Source of the DNA: Cherax quadricarinatus
Lineage: Eukaryota; Arthropoda; Malacostraca; Decapoda; Parastacidae
Assembly: GCF_038502225.1 (NCBI RefSeq)
Contig: NC_091292.1
Span: 50,291,236 to 50,355,235, forward strand
Length of the DNA stretch: 64,000 nt
Direction: 5' to 3'
Both the position numbers and the translations under genes were made by a program. Each line of letters starts with the position of its first letter. Position 1 is the first letter of the stretch. This document shows positions 11,600 through 23,519 of the stretch, one piece after another. The notes beneath the pieces were generated by a model. That model saw only the letters and a program-made list of their open reading frames with translations, made no database searches and had not been told where the DNA came from.

Positions 11600-13062
11600 A
11601 TAGTTTAAATCAGACTTCTTTTTTTATCAATTGCATCAGTCCCATAAACCTTACTTTTAAGGTGTGATCAAGCATAGGTTCTTGGACAAACACCTAGTCT
11701 CCTGGGTTAAAGGATTAAAATTTAGAAGTTTTGTCATACCACTGTTTCAAGTGGTTTTGAAAGGAATTTAGGTTGATGTTAGCAAGCTGAAATGCCACAT
11801 GCAATCTTGATGTCGGACCGTGGGGTGTTTTGCAAGTGTCTTCTCCCAGCGATCATTCCTCGAGTACATACAGTGGACTTAAGAAAGAAAGAACACTGCA
11901 ACAGGCTTATGGAGCGGGTCCATGTCCCCCCCGGATTAGCCCAATGACCCACCCAGTCTGGTCACCTCCACTCAAGAAAGGAGCACGGCACAAGACCCAG
12001 CAACACAAGCTACTCAGGTCCAACTCACACCCACCCACACCCACTCATGTATTTATCTAACCTATTTTTAAAACTACACAACGTTTTAGCCTCAATAATT
12101 GTACTCGGGAGTTTGTTCCACTCATCCACAACTCTATTACCAAACCAGTGCTTTCCTATATCCTTCCTGAATCTGAATTTTTCCAACTTGAAACCATTGC
12201 TGTGAGTCCTGTCTTGGCTGAAAATTTTCAGCACGCTATTTATATCCCCTTTATTTATTCCTGTTTTCCATTTATACACCTCGATCATATCATTATGCCC
12301 AAAATTCAGCTCGAAAGGACTGTACCCAATTGATTCCTGCACAATGTCTTGCATTGCAAACAGCAACAGAGGAAGCAATTCATCCCAATCTGTGGGAAAA
12401 TGCATGCAATACGTACTCATCATAGTTTTAAGGTTAGGTGAAACCTTTTCAAGGCGCCCAAAACTATGGGATGATAGGCTGTGGACAGTTTTTTATTAAT
12501 TCCTAGTCTAGTTAAAGTTTCTCTGAATGCTTTTACTGTGAAATTAGTGCCCTGGCACTTTGAATAGATTGTGGGAAAAAAATTAATGAGGGCTTTAAGA
12601 ATGGCTTTAGTATTCATACTACACAGGTACTGCCTCAGGATACCTTGTAGTTTTATCAAGAATGGTGAACAGATCTGGCCTTCGGTAGGGTCCCTCATAT
12701 TCGGTGATTAGGTCCATAAATGGCTCTCTATCAGCGGGTATGGGACGAAGTAGTGTGGATTTAATATAGTGTCCTGCCTTACCCACTTGCTGACAATTGC
12801 AACAGGACTGGCTGTAATTCTGTGCCTATCGTCTTATACCTGGCCAATAAAAATGCTGCAATATCCTATAAAGGGTTTCAGTGACACCCAAATATCCTAA
12901 GGACGAATTGTGAGCTATTTTCGGGACCAGAGATCTGAATTTCTTTGGTATTACCAGTCTATCTGGTTTTAACACTTCCTGTACCTCCTTACCAGTAGCT
13001 GGAATTAATAAAAAAATTTTAAGGATATATTTAACCAGGTGACAAGTATTGGATTCACCCAT
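11600..13062 (-). pseudogene. Integrase remnant of copy 1, split by a CR1 fragment
   Basis: Pieces in order: zinc-binding domain with HNSSLGYLGVTETL and FYWPGIRR (13062-12826); DDE core with QGTNFTVKAFRETL and YHPIVLGALKRFH (12698-12420); the core end DWDELLPLLLFAMQD and GYSPFELNFGHN (12420-12296); then, across the CR1 insertion (11877-12296), the C-terminal part with TPHGPTSRLHVAFQLA and PGDLVFVQEPMLDH (11840-11640). Frameshifts and stops separate the pieces. Confidence 0.75.
11877..12296 (-). mobile_element. 5'-truncated CR1-like LINE, 3' end
   Basis: The minus strand encodes the conserved CR1-like C-terminus (RFRKDIGKHWFGNRVVDEWN, AKTLCSFKNRLDKYMSG) and ends in the shared 3' UTR with the AACACTGCAACAGG block and a TTAAGAAAGAAAG tail. 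It is fused in frame by chance to integrase sequence at 12296. Sister copies: 31262-32520, 52400-54600, 55275-57665. Confidence 0.85.
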
Positions 13063-13479
13063 GGCAGCTTCAAGAGCAGATGCTATAGAAAAGTCCCTTT
13101 TCTGTTCTTCTTGAAAAGAATTTTCCCTCGGGCATGAAAACAGAAACGTCTGGCAGTCCTGTGAATTCAGAATAGGAAGGCTTAATCAGGGACTATTCAC
13201 TCGATTTACAAAGCCCTGGCCAGTTTTTCCCTGTAAAATGACATTGCATGAGTTATGGCCATCATTGGAGAGGAGGCTCTGGTGGTTACAATTAGCTTGG
13301 GACAGCATCTAGAACTTAGAACATTGCTGCCAAAGCAACAACTAAGCATCTTTCGCAAGGAATCCCTCAGACACATCTTGAGTTAAATATGCAGTATAAT
13401 ACTGGGTTTTAGAAAAAAAATTATGCAGAGGGACAGAAAATACAGCTCCCCCTTAAGCCTCTAATAACACCAAGGAGTT

Positions 13480-13570
13480 TAATGAACTATCCACAGAAAT
13501 TGGAAGTACTCTCTCTTGTAAGAGGAAGCATTGAACCCCGGTATCACTGAAGGTGGATACTTCACTGGGA
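13480..13570 (-). pseudogene. Aspartic protease remnant of copy 1
   Basis: The minus strand encodes FSDTGVQCFLLQ, a retroviral-type aspartic protease motif (DTG), followed by a hydrophobic VDSSLNSLVLLEA segment and then stops. It lies between the gag and integrase remnants, as expected. Short and broken. Confidence 0.5.
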
Positions 13571-13737
13571 CATTCCTGCTCTTTAAGGAAGATTCGACTT
13601 TATCTATTTTAGGGTGCTATACAGACACCTATATCCCACTGATTAGTTTCTGCAGAAAGCATAGTTATTTTTCCTAATGGCAGTGGTGTAGTCAACTTAC
13701 CACGAGCAGCAGGTTTATCTAGCTTGGGACAAGTAGC

Positions 13738-14037
13738 CTACATGTTATCAGGCTCACGGCAGGAGTAACAGGTGATGGATTCTAGAATCTTGTCTCTTGC
13801 TCCTTGCTGTTTGTGAGTAAGGCATTGATTTACAACTCCAGCTTTCGCCTTCAAACGAATTTCAGACGTTCGTCTATGATCTCTCTCCATCCAAGGTTGC
13901 TGGGAAGAAAAGTTATGAGACCGCTCGAACAAGGAGCAGTTGGCCTCAAGTGTGTCAGCAAGTCTAGCCGCCTCCGTAGCACTTGCCACCCGAGCCTCTG
14001 GTCCAACTGACTCGAGAAGACTGTCAAGGAGGACCAT
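13738..14037 (-). pseudogene. Gag fragment of integrase-first element, copy 1
   Basis: A 99-residue open stretch with capsid-like SATEAARLADTLEANCSLF, a basic middle, and the start of a zinc knuckle, CYSCREPDNM, cut by a stop before the His and last Cys. The upstream part of gag continues in other frames to the palindrome at 14156. Non-functional. Confidence 0.6.
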
Positions 14038-14155
14038 TTACACTAGCCCACTGAAATTCACAACACCAGTGGATGTTTTAGATTGTCCACGAAGAAACTC
14101 TGCTTGGGAATGACATCGTCTTCACATCCCTTCTGCTTCTACCAACTTTTCTATA

Positions 14156-14241
14156 GGTAAGACACATATGCAACAGTTAGGTATCTTTATTTCGAAACGT
14201 TTCGAAATAAAGATACCTAACTGTTGCATATGTGTCTTACC
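14156..14241. repeat. 86-bp perfect palindrome at a Penelope-type terminus
   Basis: Two 43-bp arms meet at CGAAACG|TTTCG-type dyad (centre 14198/14199) with no spacer. The arm sequence (TCTTTATTTCGAAACG) is the terminal repeat found again at 14320-14380, 55995-56050 and 56275-56310. It marks a head-to-head junction of element ends or an assembly fold-back. Confidence 0.9.
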
Positions 14242-14405
14242 TAACAATCTGTCGGTATTTTATACCATTTTAATGTTCAACTTTTCTATACTCGACTGAA
14301 GAAGCCTACTGTGTAGGCAAAACGTTTCGAAATAAAGATACCTAACTGTTGCACATGTGTCTTACCTAACAACCTGTCGGTATTTTATACCAGTTTAATA
14401 TTCAA
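14242..14405 (+). mobile_element. Penelope-type terminal repeat with hammerhead-like core
   Basis: Contains CTGAAGA (14296-14302), a hairpin GCCTACTGTGTAGGC (14304-14318) and AAAACGTTTCG, followed by the AATAAAGATACCTAACTG terminal block. In the sister copy at 56041-56073 the bases after the hairpin are GAAAC, the hammerhead consensus; here the first base is mutated. Confidence 0.6.
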
Positions 14406-15050
14406 GGTTTTCCTTGTTTGCCAGAATTAAATTAAGCAAGTTCATTTCCCGTCGTTGGTTCTTTCACAAATTATTTTAAATAACAGCGCATTACCTCTCA
14501 TATCCTTATATTTTATTTTTAAATTTTATATGTTCCTGCTTTTGGAGAACTAGATACTTATCATTAATTTTTAAGAAGTTTTACAATGTGCAATCGTAGC
14601 TTCAAGCTGCAAAACTGCAACAATTCTTCTTTCTATATTAACTCTCGTGACTCTCACTGCCAGGAATTTGCAATACGTGTATACCGTCTTACATGTGTCA
14701 AGACACACCATGATAAGAATCATTTCACTGACATGTTTCACTTGGTAACAATAAATTAGTGAGCTATGTACGATCTTACACACCAACAATATCTCTTTGG
14801 CAAAACACGTAAGGTACATGTAAAAAAAAAATCGTGCTATCTCGACTTTAAAGAATGTAATTTGATCCCTTTTGGATAGGGATTTCCTCATCCTTCAATA
14901 CTAATATTCTTATTACAGCTCGCGATGAATGGATTCTAAAATATAGTTCAATCTCTTCACTGAAGTTTCTTCTAACTTAAATTAAGAAACTAAAGCTTGG
15001 ATGCAAATTAAATTTGAAGCAGAGCACCACGAAGCAGACATTCATGTTGC
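14406..15050. other. AT-rich stretch without a gene
   Basis: No coding signature, RNA gene or recognised repeat. The short ORF on the minus strand (14571-14891) has no family features. Confidence 0.5.
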
Positions 15051-15200
15051 AAATCGTATAGTGATACCGACAGTCTGTGGAAATGGACATATGTGTACAA
15101 TTCAAGACATTTATTAAAGGAAACGTTTCGCCATGAGTGACTTCTTCAGTCAGCTACAACAGGTAAATATAATATACAGTAGACCGTGTAGGTGACCTGA
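15050..15200 (-). mobile_element. Penelope-type terminus with intact hammerhead-like core
   Basis: On the minus strand (15149 to 15119): CTGAAGA, a weak hairpin over AGTCACTCATGGC, then GAAACGTTTCC, and a tail TTTAATAAATGTCTTGAA. The tail is shared in degenerate form with 21128-21175 and 24105-24140. Confidence 0.55.
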
Positions 15201-15375
15201 AAAAAAGTAAGGTGAGGCGGGAGGTACATCATATTGCAGAAAATGTGTTGGATAAATATATTAGTGCGAGGGGTTGAACTATATATTTGTGTAACATATT
15301 TTGCTACAATTTAACATATCCTTGACGCACCTTACTGTTGTTTCAGGTTACCTGCACTGTCTATAGTGTATATAG

Positions 15376-15866
<491 letters not shown>

Positions 15867-16143
15867 ATAAATACCGACAAGTTGGTTTAGAAAGACACGT
15901 AAGCAAACACTATAACATATTTATTAGAAAACGTTTCGGTCCTGGGACCTTGATCACTTCTAACATACAGAGGTAGAAAGACATTATATATATAGGCGGA
16001 GAGTGAGATGTGACGCACGTGACCTGAGGAAAGTCATAAGAACATAAGAATGGAGGAACACTGTGGAAGGCCTACTGGCCCATGCGAGGCAGGTCCTTAT
16101 CAAAACGACCTCTGCCTATGATGAGGACCAGTAGACGATGAAA
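15867..16143 (-). mobile_element. Penelope family-1 3' UTR and terminus
   Basis: The terminal part (about 15870-15990) carries GTGATCA, a palindromic hairpin GGTCCCAGGACC and GAAACGTTTT on the minus strand, a hammerhead-like core. Inside sits a 65-bp CR1 3'-end-like piece (about 16028-16092, with CATAAGAACATAAGAA and AGGCCTACTGGCCCATG). Confidence 0.6.
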
Positions 16144-16935
16144 TCATGTGACTCCTGTGTTGTTGGGTTGGTGCTGCTTAAGTATCATGTATGCCAATGT
16201 TTTTGAAATTTTGTAGTTTCCAGTGTTGCGTTCTATAGTGTCGGTGACGGTGATTAGTGAGGCTTCTAGGCACCGTCGGCGTCTGAGGTCTGGTTCGGTG
16301 AGAACGAGTTGTGCCTCGTTCCAGTTCATCAAATGCCCCGTGGAGTCTCTGTGGAGGACACAGGCGTACCTTACATCGTCTCTGTTAGAGGCATTTCGAT
16401 GCTCATTCAGGCGGACTGCAAGATCTCTGCCTGTCTCGCCTACATATTTCTTGGGACAGAACCCACAGGGGATAGTGTAGACGCCTGCTGTAGAAGTTAG
16501 AGGTGTGGGGCTGCGTTTAGTAGTGAGGTCTTTGATAGAGGATGTATTTATGGTGGAAACGTTGATGTTACTCATAGCAAGTGCCCGGCGAGTATTCGTG
16601 GCAACATCGCCACATGGGAGTACTATGAACTGTTTTGGGGGCTGTTCCATGGGCGGTTTGTTGAGGATAGCTTGTGCCTTGAGTCTGCAATCTCGGATGA
16701 AGAAAGATGGGAACTGAAGACGTGTAAAGGCTTGTGTTATGTAAGTGCATTCTTCTTCTAGAAAACAAGGGCTGGAGATGCGAAGAGCTCTCAAGAAGAA
16801 GCCAATGAGGACTCCTCTCTTAGTGCGGGTATCTTGGTGTGAATAAAAGTGTATAAGATCGTCCTTGTTGGTAGGTTTTCTATACACTTTGAAGAGAAGT
16901 TTGTCACTGTCGGGAGAAAAGCAATATAGACAGGG
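16144..16935 (-). pseudogene. Penelope-like element RT C-terminus and GIY-YIG endonuclease
   Basis: About 260 open residues: the end of the PLE reverse transcriptase (FKVYRKPTNKDDLIHFYSHQ, GFFLRALRISSPCFLEEE), a linker, and a complete-looking GIY-YIG nuclease domain (GVYTIPCGFC, KKYVGETGRDLAVRLNEHR, HRDSTGHLMNW, then a Glu in the fifth motif). The CxxC-type pair before YVGETG is typical of Penelope. The nuclease nicks target DNA for primed reverse transcription. The RT palm with its YxDD box is missing: the copy is truncated at about 16935 and abuts a plus-strand LINE, so it cannot act alone. Confidence 0.88.
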
Positions 16936-18820
16936 CTTAATACACAAAGATACTCTTAAACACTATTCATCAGCTCTCACCAAAGTGATAAAAAAAGCCA
17001 AACAACTATACTACTCCAGTAGATTCACAGACACTAGAGGAGATATAAAAAAGACCTGGAAAACACTCTCTCAGATTCTAGGGACCCACAAACTGAGAAA
17101 AACCAAGAATATTGTCCTAACTAAACCTAATGAAACACCACTACATCCCACTGACACAGCTAACAAGATAAACGACTTCTTCTCAAAACATAGGATCTAA
17201 TCTCGCCAGTAAAATCCCACATACCAATGCCCATGCCGGGGACTACCTAGATGGAAATTTCCCTAATTCCTTCTATCTTGCACCAACTGAGCCCACGGAA
17301 GTCATTGGGATCATAAAGTCACTTAAAAATAACTCGGGGAATCTGTCTCATGTCCCACCATTACTGTACAAGCGAGCGGCCCATGTCCTTTCACATGCTA
17401 TTTCATTACTTTTTAACAAGTCAATAGAGACTAGCACCTTCCCGAAACTACTCAAGATGGCAAGGGTTACACCAATACATAAAGGTGGTGACCCTACAGA
17501 CTTAAACAACTATAGGCCAATATCTAACTTACCATTGCTATCCAAAATCTTTGAGAAACTCGTGTACAAGAGACTGTATTCATTTATAACGGCTCAAAAC
17601 ATACTCAACCCCTGCCAGTTTGGATTCAGGAAAAATAAAAGCACTAATGATGCAATCATAAAAATTCTAGATCTGCTTTACACAGCATTGGAAAATAAGG
17701 AATATCCACTAGGAATTTTTATTGACCTAAGAAAAGCTTTTGACACAGTAAACCACCAAATCCTACTCCACAAACTTGACCACTACGGTATAAGAGGCCA
17801 TGCGCTTGCTTATTTCAAATCTTACATTACTAATAGGTATCAGTACGTCACCATTAAAGACACAGCATCAGCAACACGGCCACTTGATACTGGAGTTCCG
17901 CAGGGAAGTGTCCTTGGTCCCCTGCTCTTCCTCATATACATCAATGACCTTCCAAACGTATCCCAACACCTGAAACCCATTCTCTTTGCTGATGACACGA
18001 CTTATGTCATCTCTCACCCTAATCTTGCCACCCTCAACACCATTGTGAATGAGGAGCTGATTAAAATATCGACTTGGATGACAGCCAATAAACTTACGCT
18101 TAACACTGACAAAACTTACTATATTATGTTTGGTAGCAGAGCAGGAGATGCACAAATTAACATTAAGATTGACAACACTCTAATTACCAGAAATAATGGG
18201 GGGAAATTCCTAGGCTTATACCTTGACAACAACCTGAATTTCAGCACCCATATCCAGCATATAGCCAAAAAAGTATCCAAAACGGTTCGGATCCTCTCCA
18301 AGATACGATACTACGTGCCGCAAAATGCCCTTCTCACACTATACCACTCACTTATTTATCCATACCTCACCTATGCTATTTGTGCTTGGGGATCAACTGC
18401 AGCAACACACCTAAAGCCAATAATAACCCAACAAAAAGCTGCAGTAAGAATAATCACTAAATCCCATCCCTGGCAGCACACCCCCCCCACTCTTCAAAGA
18501 TCTAAACTTACTCCCAGTTCAGTACATCCACACTTACTACTGTGCTATCTATATCTACAGGGCCTTAAACTCTAATATCAACCTTGACCTAAAACGCTTT
18601 CTTGATAGTTGTGACAGAACCCACAGGCATAACACCAGACACAAACATCTCTACGACATTCCCCGTGTCCGACTAAACCTTTACAAAAATTCAATGTATG
18701 TCAAAGGCCCTAAAATCTGGAATACCCTACCTGAGAACTCTAGAACTGCAGACACATTCATCACCTTCAAAACTACCATTAGAAAACATCTTATCTCCCT
18801 GATACACCCCGTCAACTAAC
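16930..18820 (+). pseudogene. LINE reverse transcriptase (CR1/Daphne-like), frameshifted
   Basis: The linker region (KKAKQLYYSSRF, KINDFFSKH; 16940-17200) breaks by frameshift, and the RT resumes at about 17210-18575: MARVTPIHKGGDPTDLNNYR, FGFRKNKSTNDAI, FIDLRKAFDTVNHQ (first catalytic Asp), GVPQGSVLGPLLFLIYINDL and FADDTTYV (active site, about 17985-18010). A second frameshift lies at the eight-C run near 18480; the thumb continues in another frame to a stop at about 18820 (KGPKIWNTLPENSRTADTF). APE endonuclease and ORF1 are absent: 5'-truncated. Clade is by motif memory only. Confidence 0.85.
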
Positions 18821-18834
18821 TACACGAATACCAA

Positions 18835-19272
18835 TGATATCTCCCCTCATTCTACGCCTCTCCAGAAAGTGGAGATTTAAGGCTTTGAGTCTATCTTCAT
18901 ACGTGAGGTTCCTTACACAGTAAATCATTTTAGTCATTCTTCTCTGTATGTTCTCTAATGAGTCTATATCCATCCTGTAGTAAGGGGACCAAAACTGAGC
19001 AGCATAATCTAAATGAGGCCTCACTAGTGATGTATAGAGCTGTAAAATAACTTTTGGACTTCTGTTACTTATACTTCTTGAGATAAATCCAAGTAATCTG
19101 TTGGTCTTGTTGCGCACACTAAGGCACTGCTGTCTTGGCTTTAGATTTCTGCTTACCATGACTCCCAAGTCTTTTTCACATTCTGTATGATCAAGCTCTA
19201 CTTCACCTAGATTATAGCTTCGAGTAGTGGACATAGGAACAGTTATTTGTAGGTTTTCTGTAAATTTTAAAT
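18835..19272 (-). pseudogene. CR1-like LINE RT fragment (thumb region)
   Basis: Minus-strand stretch with CEKDLGVMVSRNLKPRQQC, LLGFISRSISNRSPKVILQL, RPHLDYAAQFWSPYYR and RRRMRGDIIGI, the segment just after the RT palm of CR1-like LINEs. Both ends are truncated. It differs by many substitutions from the CR1-like copies at 31262, 52400 and 55275, so it is a distinct subfamily. Confidence 0.85.
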
Positions 19273-20145
19273 TTGAATTCATTATTACCCTTAATAATTA
19301 AAACATCTAGAAAAGGTAATGAGTTATTTTCTTCAAACTCAACAGTAAAGTTTATGGAATGGGCTAAGCTATTTAATTTTCCAAGGAAATGGTGTATATC
19401 TACATTTTTGGGCATAAGACACAAAATATCATCAACATATCTGAACCATTTAGCTCTATTAGGGAGGATTGTGTTAAGCAATTTTGTTTCAAAAAATTCC
19501 ATGTATAGGTTACTAAGAACAGGTGAAAGAGGATTTCTTAGTAACCTATACATGGAATTTTTTGAAACAAGATTGCTTAACACAATCCTCCCTAATAGAG
19601 CTAAATGGTTCAGATATGTTGATGATATTTTGTGTCTTATGCCCAAAAATGTAGATATACACCATTTCCTTGGAAAATTAAATAGCTTAGCCCATTCCAT
19701 AAACTTTACTGTTGAGTTTGAAGAAAATAACTCATTTCCTTTTCTAGATGTTTTAATTATTAAGGGTAATAATGAATTCAAATTTAAAATTTACAAAAAA
19801 CCTACAAATAACTGTTCCTATGTCCACTATTATTCTTCGCATCAACATAGAGTCAAACTGTCTGTTTTCTCATCAATGTTTTTGAGAGCTTTACGAATTT
19901 GTAGTCCTGAGTTCATACATGAGGAAATATCCAAAATTTATGAAATAGGTAATGATTTAAAATACCCAAGAAATGTAATTGATAAATCTTTTAAAGTTGC
20001 TAGAAATACTTTTTACAATCCAAAAAGGGACAACCAGCCTTATTCAACTAAAAATATGTTGGCTCTCCCTTACCATGAAAACTTGGTTGATATGCCTTCT
20101 CTTCTTAAGACTTTTAATATTAAAGTTGTATTAAAAAAATCTTGA
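19273..20145 (+). pseudogene. Penelope family-2 reverse transcriptase with 5' fold-back
   Basis: Real PLE sequence starts at about 19530: LSNLYMEFFETRLLN, KWFRYVDDILCLMP (YVDD active site, about 19612-19632), FPFLDVLI, IYKKPTNNCSYVHYYSSHQH and FLRALRICSPEFIHEE. The first part (19290-19530) is the reverse complement of 19540-19780, so the open frame of 290 residues is partly antisense of itself. Reads on into the GIY-YIG part after a short frameshifted linker at 20145. Confidence 0.88.
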
Positions 20146-20162
20146 TACAGTAAAAAAAACTT

Positions 20163-20537
20163 TTGATAAAGAATTCCCCCCAAAATGCTGATGGATGTGT
20201 CTATAAGATTCCTTGTAAAATTTGCGATAAAGTTTATTACGGTCAAACTGGTAAAAATCTCGAACTAAGATTAAAACAACATAAATATAGCATTAGAACT
20301 GGACAAGATTCCAATGCTCTATTTATTCATGTAAGAGATTTTAACCATCCAATTGATTTTCAAAAAGTTGAGAAAGTAGTATCAAGCAAGTCCATGGTCG
20401 ACAGGAATATAATTGAATCTTGTTTCATAAAAAGCAGTTTTGACAATAATATGAATATTTCCTTTGGTTTATATAAATTAGATCCATTTATAATTAATAG
20501 AATTTGGGAAGAATTTAATAATACACTGGACAAATAA
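20163..20537 (+). pseudogene. Penelope family-2 GIY-YIG endonuclease
   Basis: 124 residues with GCVYKIPCKICDKVYYGQTG (GIY-YIG motifs with the PLE CxxC pair), KNLELRLKQHKYSIRTGQ, the His-containing IHVRDFNHPIDF and a C-terminal helix region. It is separated by one frameshift from the RT above. The 3' UTR (20538-20790) runs into (TA)n. Copies of the same family: 15484-15866 and 61567-62050. Confidence 0.9.
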
Positions 20538-20803
20538 TAATTTTAAAAATTTTCTTGAGTAGAATAGTTTGTTGGTGGTTGTGCAAAGGACCTGTCCAGT
20601 TGGGCCGGCGCGCGTCAGGTGTTTAACCGTTGTGGGATCTGATAGTGAGGTGTTGGCCAGACCCCCTTATATACCTTCCTTGGATGCTTTACTTTCATAG
20701 TTCCTTGATAATGTGAGTAGTCACGAAAGCGCTTGGAATTTCTCTATTCTTTCAGAGTGGTTGTTTTGCATATTCTGAAATCACCTGTTTACTGTGATCT
20801 TAT

Positions 20804-21640
<837 letters not shown>

Positions 21641-22080
21641 CAGATTTGCGTGTCGAGTTTCCACTTGTCTTCCCTCATCTGTGTCCTGGTGAGGGACGTT
21701 CATTCTCTGAGTGCTTCCAGAGTTGCAGATAAATGGTATAAAATTACATCACGATGAAAGTCTTTCTTTTTGAGTACAGATACGTGAAAAGTAGACAAAA
21801 TATAAGTTTTATGAAGATTTGTGAAAAAAAATGTTTTTTTTTTTCTGCGAAGTAGCAATACTTATATGTTAATGTGTAAATGTTTGCAATAGCAAAAGTG
21901 TTTTTTTATATTAGTATGTGGAAAGTTGTATTGCCCACCCTATGCGCCAAAATTTTTTTGTTCATCTTCATCATGTTTCCTCCTGATCGTCATTTATTGA
22001 GAGTCATCAGGCTCATTTTGTACTGTCTTCCATTATATATTTTGTTTCTCATATCCGGTACCTGTCTTGTAACGAGACTT
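21641..22080. other. AT-rich stretch without a gene
   Basis: No recognised repeat or coding sequence. Confidence 0.5.
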
Positions 22081-22245
22081 ATAATGGACTGACCACCTCC
22101 CACCGAGGGTGACGGACTGATCGCCTCAAAACTTCTACCCATTCTCGTATTCAACTGAAGAAGCCTGTTGTAGAGGCGAAATATTCCAGCAACAAAGATA
22201 ACCAAGCGCTACGAATATGTCTTATTTATCAACTATATGAGCTTT
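22081..22245 (+). mobile_element. Penelope-type terminus with hammerhead-like core
   Basis: CTGAAGA, hairpin GCCTGTTGTAGAGGC and GAAATATTCC (about 22158-22190), then AACAAAGATAACCAAGCGC. The upstream GGACTGACCACCTC block is shared with 56160-56230. Confidence 0.6.
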
Positions 22246-22739
22246 ACAAGTGAAGTTTATTCAGTGATTGGTGTTACATATTAAATGAATAATTGTTTGA
22301 TCGATTCATTAGTCTGCCTAGTTACATTTTCCTTTAATGTCTTTTTGCTCCTGTTGGAGATGTGGAACAGTTTTGTGTTTTTCCTTGTGCTTCTATGTCG
22401 GTTTTCTATCACAATCTCATTTGATTTCATCCCTGCTACCTATACTTTTCACAGGTATTTGAAGTCATCAACCATGAAAATTGGATTTTCGACTCTTATG
22501 GTATTGCCTTTTCTAAAATACATCCTGATGGCTCCTCCGTCCACCATGATACTTAGCCTCTCTAAATCACTTTTAAGAGTTCCAGTATCAGCTAAGCTTA
22601 ATTACACACCACTAAACTTTCCAATGTACTATTACTGAGTTCTTCCGTCATTTTTGAAACTATAATATGTACTAAATTACTAGTTTTGAAAGATATGGAA
22701 AGGCCGACACAGGGAGACACGTAAAACAAGATTTCGTTC
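22246..22739. other. Unrecognised stretch
   Basis: One plus-strand ORF (22285-22638) codes for a hydrophobic, low-complexity peptide with no family signature. I would not call it a gene. Confidence 0.4.
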
Positions 22740-22990
22740 GGAATTTTAACCCTGGAGGGTTAGCCCCCAGGATAACCCAAGAAAGTCAGTCCGTCATGGA
22801 GGGACTGTCTTATTTCCACTGGGGTTCTCAGTCTTGTCCCCCAGGTACCTATTTGTTTGCTAGGTGAACGGGGACAACAGTTGTAAGAAAACACGCCCAA
22901 TGTTTCCACCCTTGCCAGGAATCGAACCACGGACACTTTGTGTGAAGCGAGAGCATTGCCTTCCAGGCCACGAGTCACCTGCACATGTAC
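22740..22990 (-). mobile_element. tRNA-derived SINE
   Basis: On the minus strand a tRNA-like head (about 22985-22910) has an A-box-like TGGCCTGGAAGG and a B box GGTTCGATTCC. The body carries the GGATAACCCAAGAAAGTC and CTTATTTCCACTGGGGTT domain shared with the repeats at 10740 and 33330. These internal boxes would drive Pol III transcription. Confidence 0.7.
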
Positions 22991-23519
22991 TGCCAGAAGA
23001 ATGGTGACACGAAGAGGAAGGTAGTGACAGTAGTAGTAGAGCTGCTGGTAGTTGGATACCACGTACTGGCATTATCATTTTTTTGTGCGATATCCTGTTT
23101 GCGAAGATTCTGGATATGCTGAAACTGCCGGATAACAGCCTGTTAATTGCTGTTAGTAATAGTAATTAGACGACCTCCATATATTTTTATCTATGTATAT
23201 CACTTTCACAATTGAATAATTTAGCCTTATTGCTCTTCATAAAGTATTCTTGACTGTTCTCGTGTTTGATACAGGTGTTGCTACGGTCATCGTAGCTACA
23301 GACGTATTTCTGTTCTCTGATCCTAAATTTCAATGACCTAGCTGATTCAACCTTATTTTTCGTATTCCTACATATTATAATGTATTCCCCTGAACTAAGC
23401 TTTTTTAAGGATGTCTACGAGTAATGGCAATTTTTAATAATTTTATTGTCGAGCGTGTTTGATACGTTAATCGGTACGTTGTTAATGGCATCACAGTATG
23501 TCTAGGTCCCCAGTCAACC
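22991..23519. other. AT-rich stretch without a gene
   Basis: Nothing recognised. The GIY-YIG part of the adjacent minus-strand PLE would be expected here but I could not read it. Confidence 0.4.

Larger units (their letters stand above)
9692..14155 (-). mobile_element. Decayed integrase-first (Gmr1-like) gypsy element, copy 1
   Basis: On the minus strand the recognisable domains run gag (14037-13738), protease (about 13560-13480), integrase (13062 to about 11600), reverse transcriptase (about 11300-10490), RT-RNaseH connection (10405-10103) and RNase H (10097-9765). Integrase before RT is the order known from Gmr1-type elements, not normal gypsy. The integrase C-terminal segment (PGDLVFVQEPM) leads into the RT N-terminus without a foreign break, so the order is not made by a later rearrangement. 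Insertions: a SINE-like repeat (10657-11040) and a CR1 3' fragment (11877-12296). No LTRs were identified. Confidence 0.75.

Noticed and set aside
12025..12423. A single 132-residue gene
   Set aside because: It is an accidental in-frame fusion of LTR integrase and the C-terminus of an inserted CR1-like LINE.
19212..19781. Minus-strand Penelope RT of 189 residues
   Set aside because: It is the antisense arm of the fold-back; the plus-strand frame continues into the rest of the element.
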